From positions 248,001-312,000 of the forward strand of contig JAIXMO010000002.1 of the NCBI GenBank assembly GCA_025677825.1: a stretch of 64,000 bases of DNA, in the 5' to 3' direction. Below the pieces are notes generated by a model. That model was not told where the DNA came from. It did no database searches and saw only the letters and a program-made list of their open reading frames with translations. This DNA is from Helicostylum pulchrum. Its lineage: Eukaryota > Mucoromycota > Mucoromycetes > Mucorales > Mucoraceae. The position numbers were made by a program, and so were the translations under genes. Positions 1-10,677 of this stretch are shown here, one piece after another (position 1 is the first letter of the stretch; every line of letters begins with the position of its first letter).

Positions 1-1257
1 AGTTCTGGTAAGCATGTTCCTCGTACTGTTATGGTTGATTTGGAACCCACTGTAGTTGATGAAGTACGTACTGGTGCTTATCGTCAATTATTCCACCCTG
101 GTAAAGTTTTTATTTATTTATTCTTTGTTTACGTATAAACTAAATATGTATGTACTTACCTCCTTGCAGAACAATTGATTACTGGTAAGGAAGATGCTGC
201 TAACAATTATGCTCGTGGTCATTATACCGTTGGTAAAGAGTTGGTTGACTCTGTCTTGGACCGTATTCGTAAATTAGCTGATAACTGTACCGGTCTTCAA
301 GGTTTCCTTGTTTTCCACTCCTTTGGTGGTGGTACCGGTTCTGGTTTTGGTGCTCTTTTAATGGAGCGTCTTTCTGTTGATTACGGTAAGAAGTCCAAGC
401 TTGAGTTCTCTGTTTACCCTGCCCCTCAAGTTGCAACCTCCGTTGTTGAACCTTACAACTCCATCTTGACTACTCATACCACCCTTGAGCACTCTGATGT
501 CTCCTTCATGGTTGATAATGAAGCTATCTATGATATCTGTCGCCGTAACTTGGACATCGAGCGTCCCTCTTATACCAACTTGAACCGTTTGATCGCTCAA
601 GTCGTTTCTTCCATCACTGCTTCTCTTCGTTTCGATGGTTCTCTTAACGTTGATTTAAACGAGTTCCAAACTAACTTGGTTCCTTATCCTCGTATTCATT
701 TCCCCTTGGTCACTTATGCCCCTATTATTTCCTCCGCCAAGGCTTACCATGAACAATTATCTGTTCAAGAAATTACCAACGCTTGTTTCGAACCCAATAA
801 CCAAATGGTCAAGTGTGATCCTCGTCACGGTAAATACATGTCTTGTTGTTTGTTGTATCGTGGTGATGTTGTCCCTAAAGACACCAACGCTGCTATCTCT
901 GCTATCAAGACCAAGCGTACCATTCAATTCGTTGATTGGTGTCCTACCGGTTTCAAGGTCGGTATCAATTGTCGTGCTCCCGCTGCTGTCCCTGGTGGTG
1001 ATTTGGCTACTGTTCAACGTGCTCTTTGTATGTTGTCCAACACCACTGCTATCGCTGAGGCCTGGGCTCGTCTTGATCACAAGTTCGATCTTATGTACGC
1101 CAAGCGTGCTTTCGTTCATTGGTACGTCGGTGAAGGTATGGAAGAAGGTGAATTCTCTGAAGCTCGTGAAGATTTGGCTGCTCTTGAGAAGGATTACGAG
1201 GAGGTCGGTTCTGACTCCTTGGGCGATTCTGAAATTGAGGATGTTGAGGAATATTAA
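1..1257 (+). CDS. alpha-tubulin, 5'-truncated by the window edge
   Basis: Alpha-tubulin polymerises with beta-tubulin into microtubules and binds a non-exchangeable GTP. Exons are 1-100 and 170-1257, with a GT-AG intron at 101-169; joining them restores [15 protein letters not shown], a hallmark of alpha-tubulin. The GTP-binding glycine loop GGGTGSG is present. The C-terminus is acidic and ends in EEY, so the terminal tyrosine used in detyrosination cycles is kept. The visible part encodes 395 residues; the family is about 450, so roughly 55 N-terminal residues lie upstream of the window. Codon choice is strongly biased (CGT, GGT, CTT/TTG, AAG), as expected of a highly expressed gene. Family identity is certain; which alpha-tubulin paralogue it is cannot be told. 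Confidence 0.97.
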
Positions 1258-2558
1258 ATTGTTTCTTTTTTTCCTTATAAATAAAAATGCTACGTCTTTT
1301 TTATTTGTTCAATAATAATAAGCATGTCTCTTTTTTTTTTTTTTTTTATAAACTCCATTAGTATCATTTAACACTTTTACAGTGTCGAAACATGTGTAAA
1401 ATCCGTAGCACAAATAATTGTTACTCCTCATATAGTGCCGCGTTTTTTTTTTTTTTTTTGTCTCCGAGTTGCTGTATACAGAGTCAACTTTCTATACCGC
1501 TGAAAAGCGTTTCAGAAAATAACGCTTTGAAAACTGTGAAGAATAGGATGCTTCAGTAAAGGTCTTTGTATTATACTCCCTTTTTTTTAACGAAGCACTT
1601 TATTATTAAGGCACCGCGTTTTTAGAAATCCGATGAAAGTTTTACAGAAACACTTTTGCCTTGTGCAACCCAACTCCAGCAATAATAATAAGTTAAATTA
1701 CTTTTCAACTATTTATTATATTGATGGGCAATATGAGTTTAAACAGGTATACGTTATACGTATTAGCTGTAGAATGATTTGCTTTTGACTCTACGTACTG
1801 TCTAATGTCTTCGATTTCTTTATCAGTTCCATCCATAGGTAACTTTTCCTAAAGTTTATCTCGACTTTCAAAGTAAAAAAGTAAAAGGGTAAAAAAGTAA
1901 AGGAAAAAGGGAAAAAAATACTTGTAAAAAAAAGTCGATAAAGATACACAGTTAGTCTGTTTTTTTAAAAAATAATAATACCAGCATTCTATTTTAAGAC
2001 AAAGAAAGCTTTTATCAATCATGAACTAAACCATACCAATAGTGAACATTTGCATCAGTCTATAAAAGAGATGGAAACTTTCAGTCTCCCAGAGTCTCTC
2101 CTGCATCCCCCCCATCCTAATTAAGATTCTGGTCGACTACCACCTACTATGTGAGTACCTATTTAGTTCATAAGGAGAATAGTCAATTAAATTTTTCAAT
2201 TTGCTAGTTACTTTTTTGCCGAATTGAAATTTCCATAAATATTAGTTAGTTCAACTATTGCAAAAAAACCATACAATACCTATTTTTACACACATCCTCA
2301 AAAAACCGAGTGTGCTCAAAAAAAAAAAACCTGTGTACTATCGTAATGATTTTATTGTCCAATATAAAAAAGAGGTTATGTCGATTACAACCTCCTATTT
2401 ATCAAGTATCCAAGTTTAGACTACATGGAACCAATTGCATCGCAAGTCTATATAACCAATCAATTTATTCCAGAAACTTATTACACACGTACTTGAAAAA
2501 AAAAAAAAAATATTTTTATTAAATTAATGGAACCCACACACATAATGAGAGGTTATTT
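1258..2558. other. gene-free spacer, convergent side of alpha-tubulin
   Basis: This stretch separates alpha-tubulin from the convergent CsbD-like gene. It holds T-runs near 1331-1347 and 1443-1459, an A-run near 2499-2510 and AT-rich sequence. The short open frames in it have no coherent composition or recognisable motif. I see no gene. Confidence 0.6.
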
Positions 2559-2855
2559 TTAAGAATTGAGCGCCTTTTGAGCCTCACCCTTTTTTTCTTG
2601 AACCTTACTACCTGCTTCTGCAGTATTATTACCGGTAAGAGAATTGTAAGCGCCTTGCACAGCACCACTGACTTGATTAGCAGCGCCTTGAACGTAACCT
2701 TGAACGTTAGCAGCAGTCTCTTGAACAGCACCCGCTCCGTTTTGAGTTTTACCTTCGGCTTCAAGAGATTGGTTTCCTACAGCGTGACCCACATTTTCCT
2801 TTACATTACCAACGAATTGGTCTTTCTTGGCTTCAGTTTTTGATGGAGAGGACAT
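2559..2855 (-). CDS. CsbD/Hmp1-like small hydrophilic stress protein
   Basis: A 98-residue intronless protein rich in Gly, Ala, Gln, Asn and Lys, with no Cys and no hydrophobic segment. The N-terminal part (KKDQFVGNVKENVG) resembles the CsbD fold of bacterial general-stress proteins. The following Gln/Ala/Val-rich repeats (GAVQ, GYVQGAAN, GAVQGAY) are as in fungal Hmp1-type proteins described as recognising mismatched or cruciform DNA. The start is the first ATG, and a TATAAATA box lies about 55 nt upstream (2917-2910 on the minus strand). The exact role is unknown; CsbD family proteins are generally stress induced. I am fairly sure of the family and unsure of the function. Confidence 0.75.
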   Translation of the reverse strand: MSSPSKTEAKKDQFVGNVKENVGHAVGNQSLEAEGKTQNGAGAVQETAANVQGYVQGAANQVSGAVQGAYNSLTGNNTAEAGSKVQEKKGEAQKALNS

Positions 2856-2909
2856 TTGCTTGTTTAATATGAAATTTAATATAAAATTACATTTTTTTTT
2901 TGGTCTCCC

Positions 2910-2917
2910 TATTTATA
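2910..2917 (-). promoter_or_regulatory. TATA box of the CsbD-like gene
   Basis: A perfect TATAAATA on the minus strand, about 55 nt upstream of the ATG at 2855. The same octamer sits at a similar distance upstream of three other genes in the window. Confidence 0.5.
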
Positions 2918-3168
2918 TGTGAAATTCTTTTTTCGTACGTCATGTATTGGGGGGGGGTACATACACAGCTGTCATATCGTCATGGACCGGCTAATGTAAA
3001 CAAAAAGATGAGTGGAGGCAAAAGGGACATGTAAAATTGATGGTCTCTGTGTTAATTATTTACATGTAGACTAGTTTTTAGCCTCAAATCATATGTAGAT
3101 GATACATGTGTGCTTTTTTTTTTAAAAAAGCAAATTACCTAAAAAATTTTAATGCGAAAAAAAAAAGA

Positions 3169-3215
3169 AAATGATACTAGGTTCCTGAGGAGAGAGACTC
3201 TTTCTAGTATCATTT
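3169..3215. repeat. 12-bp perfect inverted repeat (hairpin)
   Basis: Arms AAATGATACTAG (3169-3180) and CTAGTATCATTT (3204-3215) are exact reverse complements around a 23-nt purine-rich loop. It lies in non-coding DNA. It could be a small foldback element, a structured RNA or a regulatory palindrome; nothing else in the sequence decides between these. Confidence 0.6.
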
Positions 3216-3435
3216 CATGACGTTTAGTGTAGGTTTCCCTTGCAAGTACTACAAACTAATTTCATTAATCAATATATGCATATACACTTTCTTTTTTTTT
3301 CGCATCACAAGAGAGAACATTTCAGAAGCTTAGATAATCAAATTCTGAATTAAAAGCAAGATTTTCCTTTTTTTTTTAAAAAAAAGCATACTTTGAATCT
3401 GTTAGGCAGGCATAAAAAAAAGGTATACCTGCCAA

Positions 3436-3467
<32 letters not shown>

Positions 3468-4277
3468 GAAACCTATAATATCGTTGTTTTTTAACGTGAT
3501 TTTTCTTTCTGCCCTTGTATATACACATGTAAACTGCAGTCCATCTTAAATTAGTTTTTTTTTTGATAGATCACCATCATACATACAATTGACGTTTTAA
3601 CACATCCAGTAGTTTTTTTTTTGGGGGGGGGGGGAGAGATGTACAAAGGTGAACCGTGATGTTGTGTGGCTGAATTTACGATGAGAGAGGTCAAAACCAT
3701 TTTTTTTATGCAAGCGCCCATAATTAGTCTTTCTGTTTCGGCTTTGAGCAAGATAAATATACATTCTGCTACTAATATTGCTGATTATAAATAATATACA
3801 ATCTTTTTAAAGTTACCCTGGTCTTTCGTTGCGATTTTTGTTTATACAAAATTAAAGTTTGTGACAAAAAGTGTTTCATCGGGATTTACTCAAGTTGTGC
3901 TACATTTTTGTAAAAATAGATAAACCTTTTAACGAATTTAAGCTCTGAGAAGTTAAGGGACACACACACACACACTTACGTCAAGTATTAGCGCTTAAAA
4001 CAATTGTTGGAGGCAACAAGTTTCTTTGAAATGGGGTTTTTACAACCCCCCTCTCTCCCCTTTTACAAAGAAAAATACCTTGCCCCCTTTTTCTTTTGTA
4101 GCCACTTGTCAAGAAGAAAAAAATGATTTCTGGTACAAGTTTTTCGCGGATGTAACAGCAAAAAAATATATATATTTATATGCGAATCTATATTTAATAA
4201 ATTCGGTACCAGTGTCCCCAGGTTTTTAGGTTTAATTAAGGCCCACCTACTTTTTCTTCTTTTTTTTTTACATAATA

Positions 4278-5044
4278 ATGGGTTTAACTGTAACTTTGGT
4301 TCGTCATGGCAATACCGACGCTAATAATGAACGTTGGATTCAAGGACAAGTTGGTAAACAACTTAAAATTTGCTTTTCAAAGGTACTAATTTTTTTTTTC
4401 TTCTTCTGTAGATACTGAACTTAATACGGTGGGACTAGACCAAGCTAACCGTTGTGGTCATCGATTGAAGGATGAGCAGTTTCAACATGTGTATTGCAGT
4501 GACTTGAAGCGTTGTAAACAAGTAAGTTTTATAAAGCCCCTAGTTTCTTTTTTTGTTTTGTTTCCTTATTATGATACTACAGACAGCAGCAGCCATTGTA
4601 AGCTACCAACCTAATGTAAGCATTGAATACGATGTCAAGTTGCGAGAACGAGATTTCGGAAAGCTGTCACGACGACCCCTAAAATACTTGAAAACAGAAT
4701 CAGCACGTCAACAATTGACGATCGAAGAATTAGTGATAAAATACGAGGGAGAGAGTGTAGAGATTTTTAAAAGACGAATTGTAGAAGAAGCGTATGAGAG
4801 AATTATTCAAGACGCACATGAAAAAGGATACCAACGCATTCTGGTAGTGACACACGGTGGATCGCTGAGACACTTGGGCAATTATTGGATAGAACAAGAG
4901 TATAAAGCAGTAGATGGATTGACGGTGAAACCTGTTGCTCATGGAAATACAGCAGTTACGAAAATTGAAGATAACTTGATTACCGAATATAATTCAACCA
5001 GTCATCTTGGAAGCCAATATATTGCTCCTCCACCAGCTGTCTAA
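4278..5044 (+). CDS. histidine phosphatase / phosphoglycerate mutase-like protein
   Basis: Exons 4278-4353, 4412-4521 and 4583-5044 give a 215-residue protein. It starts MGLTVTLVRHGNTDAN, which carries the RHG motif whose histidine (residue 10) is phosphorylated in this superfamily. The second catalytic histidine is in VVTHGGSLRH, and the intervening acid is probably in LRERDFGKL. The single-domain size fits the cofactor-dependent phosphoglycerate mutase branch, which includes fructose-2,6-bisphosphatase, TIGAR-like and broad-specificity phosphatases. The Q-x-D-T-E-L-N stretch after exon 1 is the usual substrate-loop region. Substrate cannot be assigned from sequence. Both introns have good GT-AG ends and the frame holds across them. 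Confidence 0.88.
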
Positions 5045-5663
5045 CATGGAGTGTATTTTGGCGCTAAAGACAATAAACAACTTTTTTTTCTTGTGCAAGC
5101 CCCTACCACGAGTGAAATAATGCCACCCCCCTTTTTTTCCCTCGTAGTATATATAGTATATATTTGTTTACTTGTTAAAAAGGCTTCTTTTTTTGTTTGT
5201 TTGGTTTTGTATAATAAATAAACGATCAAAAAGTGTATAGTATGAATTGGGCTGAATGTTGACAGATACTTTATTTGGCTTTCACAACATTCCAATATAT
5301 ACGCTTTTTACCGCGAACTAAAAGTTGATTGGATTAAATCAAATTAAGCGTGTAATCACACGAGCATAATCTATAATAAGAAATAGAACAAAAGAAATCA
5401 CCATGACATATAAACTCTTTTATATATATATAAAAGGAGGCAAAAGGAGTTTAGTCATAAATAAAGAAAAAAAAAGGTTACAGAGTTCATGATAAAGAAT
5501 AAAAAATGTAAGGGGAAAGTGAGAGAGAGAGAGAAACATACTAAAAGAAGGATTTCAACAACTTGCCCCGCTTTTTTTTTTTTGGTTTATAAATAGTCCA
5601 TCTTTTTTCTTTTTTTCTTTCTCTTTTTTTTAATTAACCTTTTTCTTTTCCGCTTTATAAATA
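5045..5663. other. gene-free spacer upstream of the TBC gene
   Basis: The 3' flank of the phosphatase and the promoter region of the TBC gene. It includes TA-rich tracts near 5145-5165 and 5421-5440, a GA repeat at 5521-5534, pyrimidine-rich sequence at 5600-5650 and a TATAAATA box at 5588-5595. No gene seen. Confidence 0.6.
5588..5595 (+). promoter_or_regulatory. TATA box of the TBC gene
   Basis: TATAAATA, 69 nt upstream of the ATG at 5664 and followed by a pyrimidine-rich leader. Confidence 0.5.
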
Positions 5664-7418
5664 ATGACAACTTTAGATACGAGTACAGCTAATTTTACAC
5701 AAGAAAATAACGATGTTTTAGTGGAAAGTTATTCAAAAGTGTCTTCCAATATCATTAATTCCACAATCACATTTTCTGACGATGATAGTGCTTGTTCATT
5801 TGATTCAGAAGAAGAAGAAAAGTTACTTACGCCACCCATTCAATCTTCTTCTTCTTGTACAAACTTGGAGGAAGAAGAAGAACCTGTCATTAACACGATA
5901 AAAGATGAAGAACAAGATACTGATTGGGGTAAAAACATAACACACACACACGCACAAACACACATAAAAAACTAACTTGTTTAATAGCCTTTTGGTCAAA
6001 AGTAATTTCGGGTTACAACAATTTTTCCCAATCAGAAATTAAATTATTATCGTTTCAAATTCAGCAAGGTATTCCTTCTGCGTTAAGAGGCACCATTTGG
6101 CCATTACTAGCTAAAAAAGTCGATAATGGTTTACAAGACCACTATATCCAATTATTAAAACAAGATTCTGTTTATGAAAAAGCCATCACACGTGATTTAC
6201 ATCGTACTTTCCCTCACCACCCTTATTTTCAAAGTGCTGTAGGACAAGAATCATTATTTAATGTCGTAAAAGCTTATTCATTATATGATCCTGAAGTAGG
6301 ATACTGTCAAGGTTTATCATTCGTAGCTGGTCCTTTACTTTTAAATGTAAGTAGTAGTTGTTATTTATTAAATCCCATAGTACATATATTAACTTTTTTT
6401 TTTTTTTTTTTTTTTTTTAATAGATGCCAGAAGAGGAAGCTTTTTGTATTTTAGTCCAATTAATGCAAAACTATAAATTAAGAGGTCACTTTACACCTCA
6501 ACTAGATTTATTACGACAACGATTATTTCAATTTGATGGTTTATTACAAGATTTTTTGCCTCATGTTTACAGACACTTTACGGAACAAGGCGTAAGATCA
6601 AACATGTACGCTTCTCAGTGGTTTTTAACCATGTTTGCCTACAAGTTTCCCTTAAAAGTAGTCTATCGTATCTACGATACCTTATTCACTGAAGGTGTCG
6701 ATTGTCTATTTAGAATCGGGTTAGCTTTATTATCAAAGAACCAATCTACAATTTTATCACTAGATTTTGAATCTCTGGTTACTTATCTTAAAGACGATAT
6801 GCTTACAATTTACAATGTAAGTTTTTGTTTGTCTCCTTTATAAATTTGATAGTAACCCTTTTTTTTTTCTGTATATTGCAGGATAATATAACTGATTTAT
6901 TAAGTGAATCATTTGATATTAAAATATCAACTAGACGATTAGAGAAATTAGCTAAAGACTATCAAATTGAAACAATTAAAGCAGACACTGAAGCTAGTTT
7001 GATCGAGTCATTAAGAAAGAAGAATAGATTATTAACAGAGCAGTACCAGACGTTAGACACAGAAAACAAGACGGTTCGCAAAGAACATGCGCTGGTCGCA
7101 GATGAACTGGTCTTTAAAAAAATTGAGTTGGCTCGAGTCCACGATGAAAACGAAGCACTGAAGCAACAAGCCTGCGAATTAAAACGTGTGCTGGAAGTGA
7201 TACCAGGTCAAATAGAAAACCAAGTGCAGTCGGATATGAACATTCTATGTATAAAAAACCAATCGCTGACACAAAAGAATGCAAAGTTACAAGATCAGTT
7301 GGCGGATATGGAGACACTGGTGATTGAAATGAAGTTAAAGTACGCTCAAAGTGAAAGTGATCGTTACGGTTTAAATCAAAAACTATTAGATTTGAAAAAA
7401 TGGATGAATAAAGTGTAA
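5664..7418 (+). CDS. TBC-domain Rab GTPase-activating protein with C-terminal coiled coil
   Basis: Exons 5664-5928, 5988-6346, 6424-6816 and 6882-7418 encode 517 residues. An acidic, serine-rich N-terminus of about 90 residues precedes a TBC domain. The domain shows the expected signatures: RGTIW, then ITRDLHRTFPHH containing the arginine-finger motif IxxDxxR, then GYCQG with the glutamine finger. TBC proteins accelerate GTP hydrolysis by Rab GTPases on membranes. After the TBC domain, about 150 residues are Glu/Lys/Leu-rich and strongly predicted coiled coil. This order (acidic N-terminus, TBC, coiled coil) matches the EVI5/RABGAP1L and fungal Gyp5 groups. The target Rab is unknown. Frame is continuous over all three introns; the third acceptor follows a very long T-run. 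Confidence 0.92.
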
Positions 7419-7530
7419 AAAAAAAAATTAAAAGTCCTTTCTCCTCTCCATTAAACTACCACAACTTGTGTGTACGTTTCTTCCTTTCCACCGAGTCAAC
7501 TTTTTTGAAAAAAAAAATAGATGGTTTATA

Positions 7531-7538
7531 TATAAATA
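7531..7538 (+). promoter_or_regulatory. TATA box of the GcvT gene
   Basis: TATAAATA, 76 nt upstream of the ATG at 7614. Confidence 0.45.
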
Positions 7539-7613
7539 ATAAAAATTATACCCTGCCCTTTTTTTTTTCTTTTTTCATTTGTATATCTTTTCATTTTAAA
7601 AAAATATAACAGT

Positions 7614-9100
7614 ATGCTCATTACAAAGGTTGCTCGCTCATCTCTCGTTTCTATTGTCAACCGTCCTTTGACCAAGCGTTGTTATGCCGCTGCTGCTAAC
7701 AGTGAGGTAAGTTTTTTATTGTGAAGGTGGGAAAAAAAAAAAAAAAGTTATTTAAATATTTCCAAAAAAAAAAAAGCCTATCAAAAAAACCGCTTTATAT
7801 GATTTCCATGTAAAGCAAGGTGGTAAGATGGTTCCTTTTGCTGGTTATGCTATGCCTGTTACCTACTCCAATATGGGTATGTTGGCCTCTCATCATCATA
7901 CTCGTCAAAACGCTTCTATCTTTGATGTTTCTCATATGCTTCAATCTCGGTAAAGTCTATCCAAAAAAAAAAAAAAATCCCAACCCAACTAATACTTCCC
8001 TCCCGTGTAGTCTTACTGGTAAAGACCGTAACAAGTTTTTCGAAACTTTAGTTGTTGCCGATTTAAACAGCTTGCCCGTGGGTCAAGGTACACTTTCCCT
8101 GTTTACCAACGAACAAGGTGGTATTATCGACGACACCATTGTCATGCAACACGAAGACAGCTTGTACGTTGTCTCTAACGCAGGTTGTGCCGATAAGGAT
8201 TTGGCTCATATTCGCAAGCACCTTGCTGACTTCCAAAACAAGGGCGGTGATGTTGACTTCAAGGTCATTACTGACCATTCATTGATCGCTATTCAAGGAC
8301 CCAAGGCCGCTGCTGCCCTTGAGGAATTAGTCGGTAAGAGTCTTGCTGATTTCAGTTTCATGCACGGTCGATTCATGGAGGTTGCTGGTGTTCCTTGTCA
8401 TATTGCTCGTTCAGGTTATACTGGTGAAGATGGTTTTGAAGTGAGTCAAAAAAATAAAATAATTATTAGATGGATCGGGCTTTCTAAAAAAAAAAAATGC
8501 GTGGGTATTAATTATTTTACTTTTTTAGCTTTCTGTTCCTACAGAGGAAATTGTCAGTATTACTGAAAAGTTGTTGGCTAATCCTGCTGTTGAGATGGCT
8601 GGTTTAGGCGCTCGTGATTCTCTTCGTCTTGAGGCCGGTCTTTGTCTTTACGGTAATGATATTGATGAGACTACTACCCCTGTTGAAGCTGGTTTAACCT
8701 GGACCATCCGTAAGTTTTTATTTTTATAAAAGCCTGAATAATATAAGCTAATTTTTTTTTTTATAATACAGCTAAATCTCGTCGTGAGACTGGTGGTTTC
8801 TTGGGTGCTGACAAGATTTTACCTCAAATCAAGGGCGGTGTCACTCGTCGTCGTATTGGTCTTGTTGTTGAAGGCGCACCTGCTCGTGGCGGTGCCGAGA
8901 TCTTGAACAAGGCTGGTGAAGTGGTTGGTACTATCACCTCCGGCTGTCCTTCTCCCATCTTGAAGAAGAACATTGCTATCGGTTATGTTGCTAACGGTAA
9001 CCACAAGAAGGGTACTGAGTTAGATGTCAAGGTCAGAAACAAGCTTCAAAAGGCTGTCATCACCAAGATGCCTTTTGTTGAATCCAACTATCATAAATAG
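7614..9100 (+). CDS. GCV1: aminomethyltransferase, T protein of the mitochondrial glycine cleavage system
   Basis: Exons 7614-7706, 7777-7949, 8011-8440, 8529-8709 and 8772-9100 encode 401 residues. The T protein moves the methylene group of glycine from lipoylated H protein to tetrahydrofolate, releasing ammonia and 5,10-methylene-THF. Exon 1 encodes a basic, Ser/Ala-rich leader ([13 protein letters not shown]...KRCYAAA) typical of a mitochondrial presequence. The mature part begins near KKTALYDFH and keeps [25 protein letters not shown] and [15 protein letters not shown], the folate-binding core of the family, and it ends in [13 protein letters not shown]. The intron-1 acceptor is preceded by an A-run and not by pyrimidines. 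It links functionally to the C1-THF synthase at 38.1 kb. Confidence 0.95.
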
Positions 9101-9486
9101 ATTATTATCTTTTTTTTTCCTCCTCCTCACTGTACTTTTATTATCCTTTTTTTTTTATTTGTTAAATAAATCTCTTTATAATTTACAACTTATTTTTTTT
9201 TTACCTACCTTTTTCAGGAAAACATTTAAGTGTTTGCAGCATCAGTTCAAAATATATATAAGCTTTTTTGGCTGACAAAAACCTCGTACTACATCGACCA
9301 GAAGATAAAAACTGCTGTAGAACATGCAGTAATAGAAGGTACTTTTTTGTTAACAAGTAGAGATTACCCGTCACTGCCCAATCGGGCAGTCTCTTAAAGT
9401 GAACATTATATATATATATATATATATATAAAATCGTCTTTTTAAAAAAAAAAATACATATTTTTAATGACAAAGTCGTCTACTAT
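9101..9486. other. gene-free spacer with AT repeat and small hairpin
   Basis: The 3' flank of GcvT. It has a 7-bp hairpin ACTGCCC/GGGCAGT at 9373-9390 and a (TA)n microsatellite at about 9404-9431. No coding sequence recognised. Confidence 0.5.
9404..9431. repeat. (TA)n microsatellite
   Basis: About 14 uninterrupted TA units in non-coding DNA between GcvT and a decayed gene. Confidence 0.85.
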
Positions 9487-9988
9487 AAGTACGTTATTTT
9501 ATTTTATTTTTACGTAAAGATATGACTTGTTGACTCGGGCTTTCCAATAATAAATCATCAGAGTAAGAGTCAGGATTATAAGCCGCAGTTTCTTGAGATT
9601 CACTATCATCATTTTCATACTGTTCTACAATTTCGTTATTGTCAAATGATAAGCACGATTCGCCAGAAGGATGAATATCTGGAGAATCTAAAATCGTGCT
9701 CATCAATAATATCATAAACTTCAGGTATAACATTTGGTTCTTCCTCTTCAATGTCAAAACAAAGTGAGTCCGTACTAGAACTTTCACGTAAAGTGGCCCA
9801 CGGCGGAGACGAACTTCCTAAAATATAGCAATATAAAGGTTAATAAATTAGTTTATTTTTTGAAAAAAAAAAAACGACAACGCACTCGACCGTTTTTGCT
9901 GTGGGTTTTTTCTAACTGTTATTGGTATCTTTGAATTTTCATCCATTTGAAAAGGGAGATTCTTGGTATTCGTTCTATTTACACGTTC

Positions 9989-10033
<45 letters not shown>

Positions 10034-10115
10034 ACAGATCACTTTTCACGTACTTACCTTTACGGATACCCGTTTCTCCAAGAAGGGCCCGATAAGTTAG
10101 AAAAAAGAAGATAAA
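9487..10115 (-). pseudogene. decayed acidic protein gene fragment with splice sites and a frameshift
   Basis: Read on the minus strand, an open stretch (YRALLGETGIRK) ends at a good donor GTAAGT near 10063. A TTTTAG acceptor near 9822 rejoins frame with SSSPPWATLRESSSTDSLCF, followed by an acidic segment EEEEPNVIPEVYDIIDE. Near 9690 the sensible frame shifts to SPDIHPSGESCLSFDNNEIV and runs to a stop. There is no start codon in a suitable place and no N-terminal domain. The family is not recognised. A sequencing error at 9690 could also produce the shift, but truncation at the 5' side would remain. Confidence 0.45.
9989..10030. repeat. long poly-A tract
   Basis: About 40 consecutive A on the plus strand. 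It lies inside the intron of the decayed minus-strand gene, where it reads as a T-run. Confidence 0.9.
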
Positions 10116-10640
10116 GACTCACAAAACAAAATCAAAAAAAGATGCAAGGTTTTTTATTTTATGTCGTATTATATCAGTATTTTTGTTTCGTATACTCGTA
10201 CTTACTTATTGGTTAATCATTTTTATATACGCAGTAGGTACTTGTTGCTCCAACTTTGATTCGTACAAGCTCCTTTTTATAAGGAATAACGTCTAAGTTG
10301 AACGCATGAAAAAAAAATTACTTTACGGGAAGTAACAGACCATCAAATACAGAGTTTTTTTTTTTTTTTTTTTTTTTGCTTTTTACAATAAATACATAAA
10401 AAACGAATAGACCGTTATAGCCGCAGATGTAATTCTGTTACCTATTGATCGAGTCTTGAACATACTTAGAAATAAAGGACTTTCTACCTCCTCCTACCAC
10501 AGTGGGTAGCTTCAAAGGTAGTAAAACCCAATGTGACTGATGATACCGTGCAAACAAATGTTAAAATAATAATATAGTTATACATAAAAATATATGGTAT
10601 TTTTGGGCAGGTAAGACATATGTGTTTTTTCATTAAAACG
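10116..10640. other. gene-free spacer
   Basis: AT-rich non-coding sequence with a T-run near 10354-10377. No gene, RNA or repeat family recognised. Confidence 0.5.
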
Positions 10641-10677
10641 TTTATCTTCATATAGGTATCAGAGAGGTTATAATTGA

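Larger units (their letters stand above)
2856..4277. other. gene-free spacer with homopolymers and a hairpin
   Basis: Divergent intergenic region between the CsbD-like gene and the histidine phosphatase. It contains G- and T-runs (3443-3467 is nearly pure T), a short CA repeat at 3961-3976 and a perfect inverted repeat at 3169-3215, listed separately. No convincing coding sequence is visible. Confidence 0.6.

Noticed and set aside
716..1315. Long open frame overlapping alpha-tubulin on the same strand
   Set aside because: It is a frame shadow of the strongly codon-biased tubulin gene; composition is Leu/Ser/Val-rich without family features.
2577..2843. Plus-strand open frame opposite the CsbD-like gene
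   Set aside because: Antisense shadow of a gene with clear family resemblance; no promoter or independent features.
7820..8566. Uninterrupted open frame running from GcvT exon 2 into the next introns
   Set aside because: It reads through two introns that have good splice sites and gives non-family sequence there; the spliced model keeps the GcvT fold.
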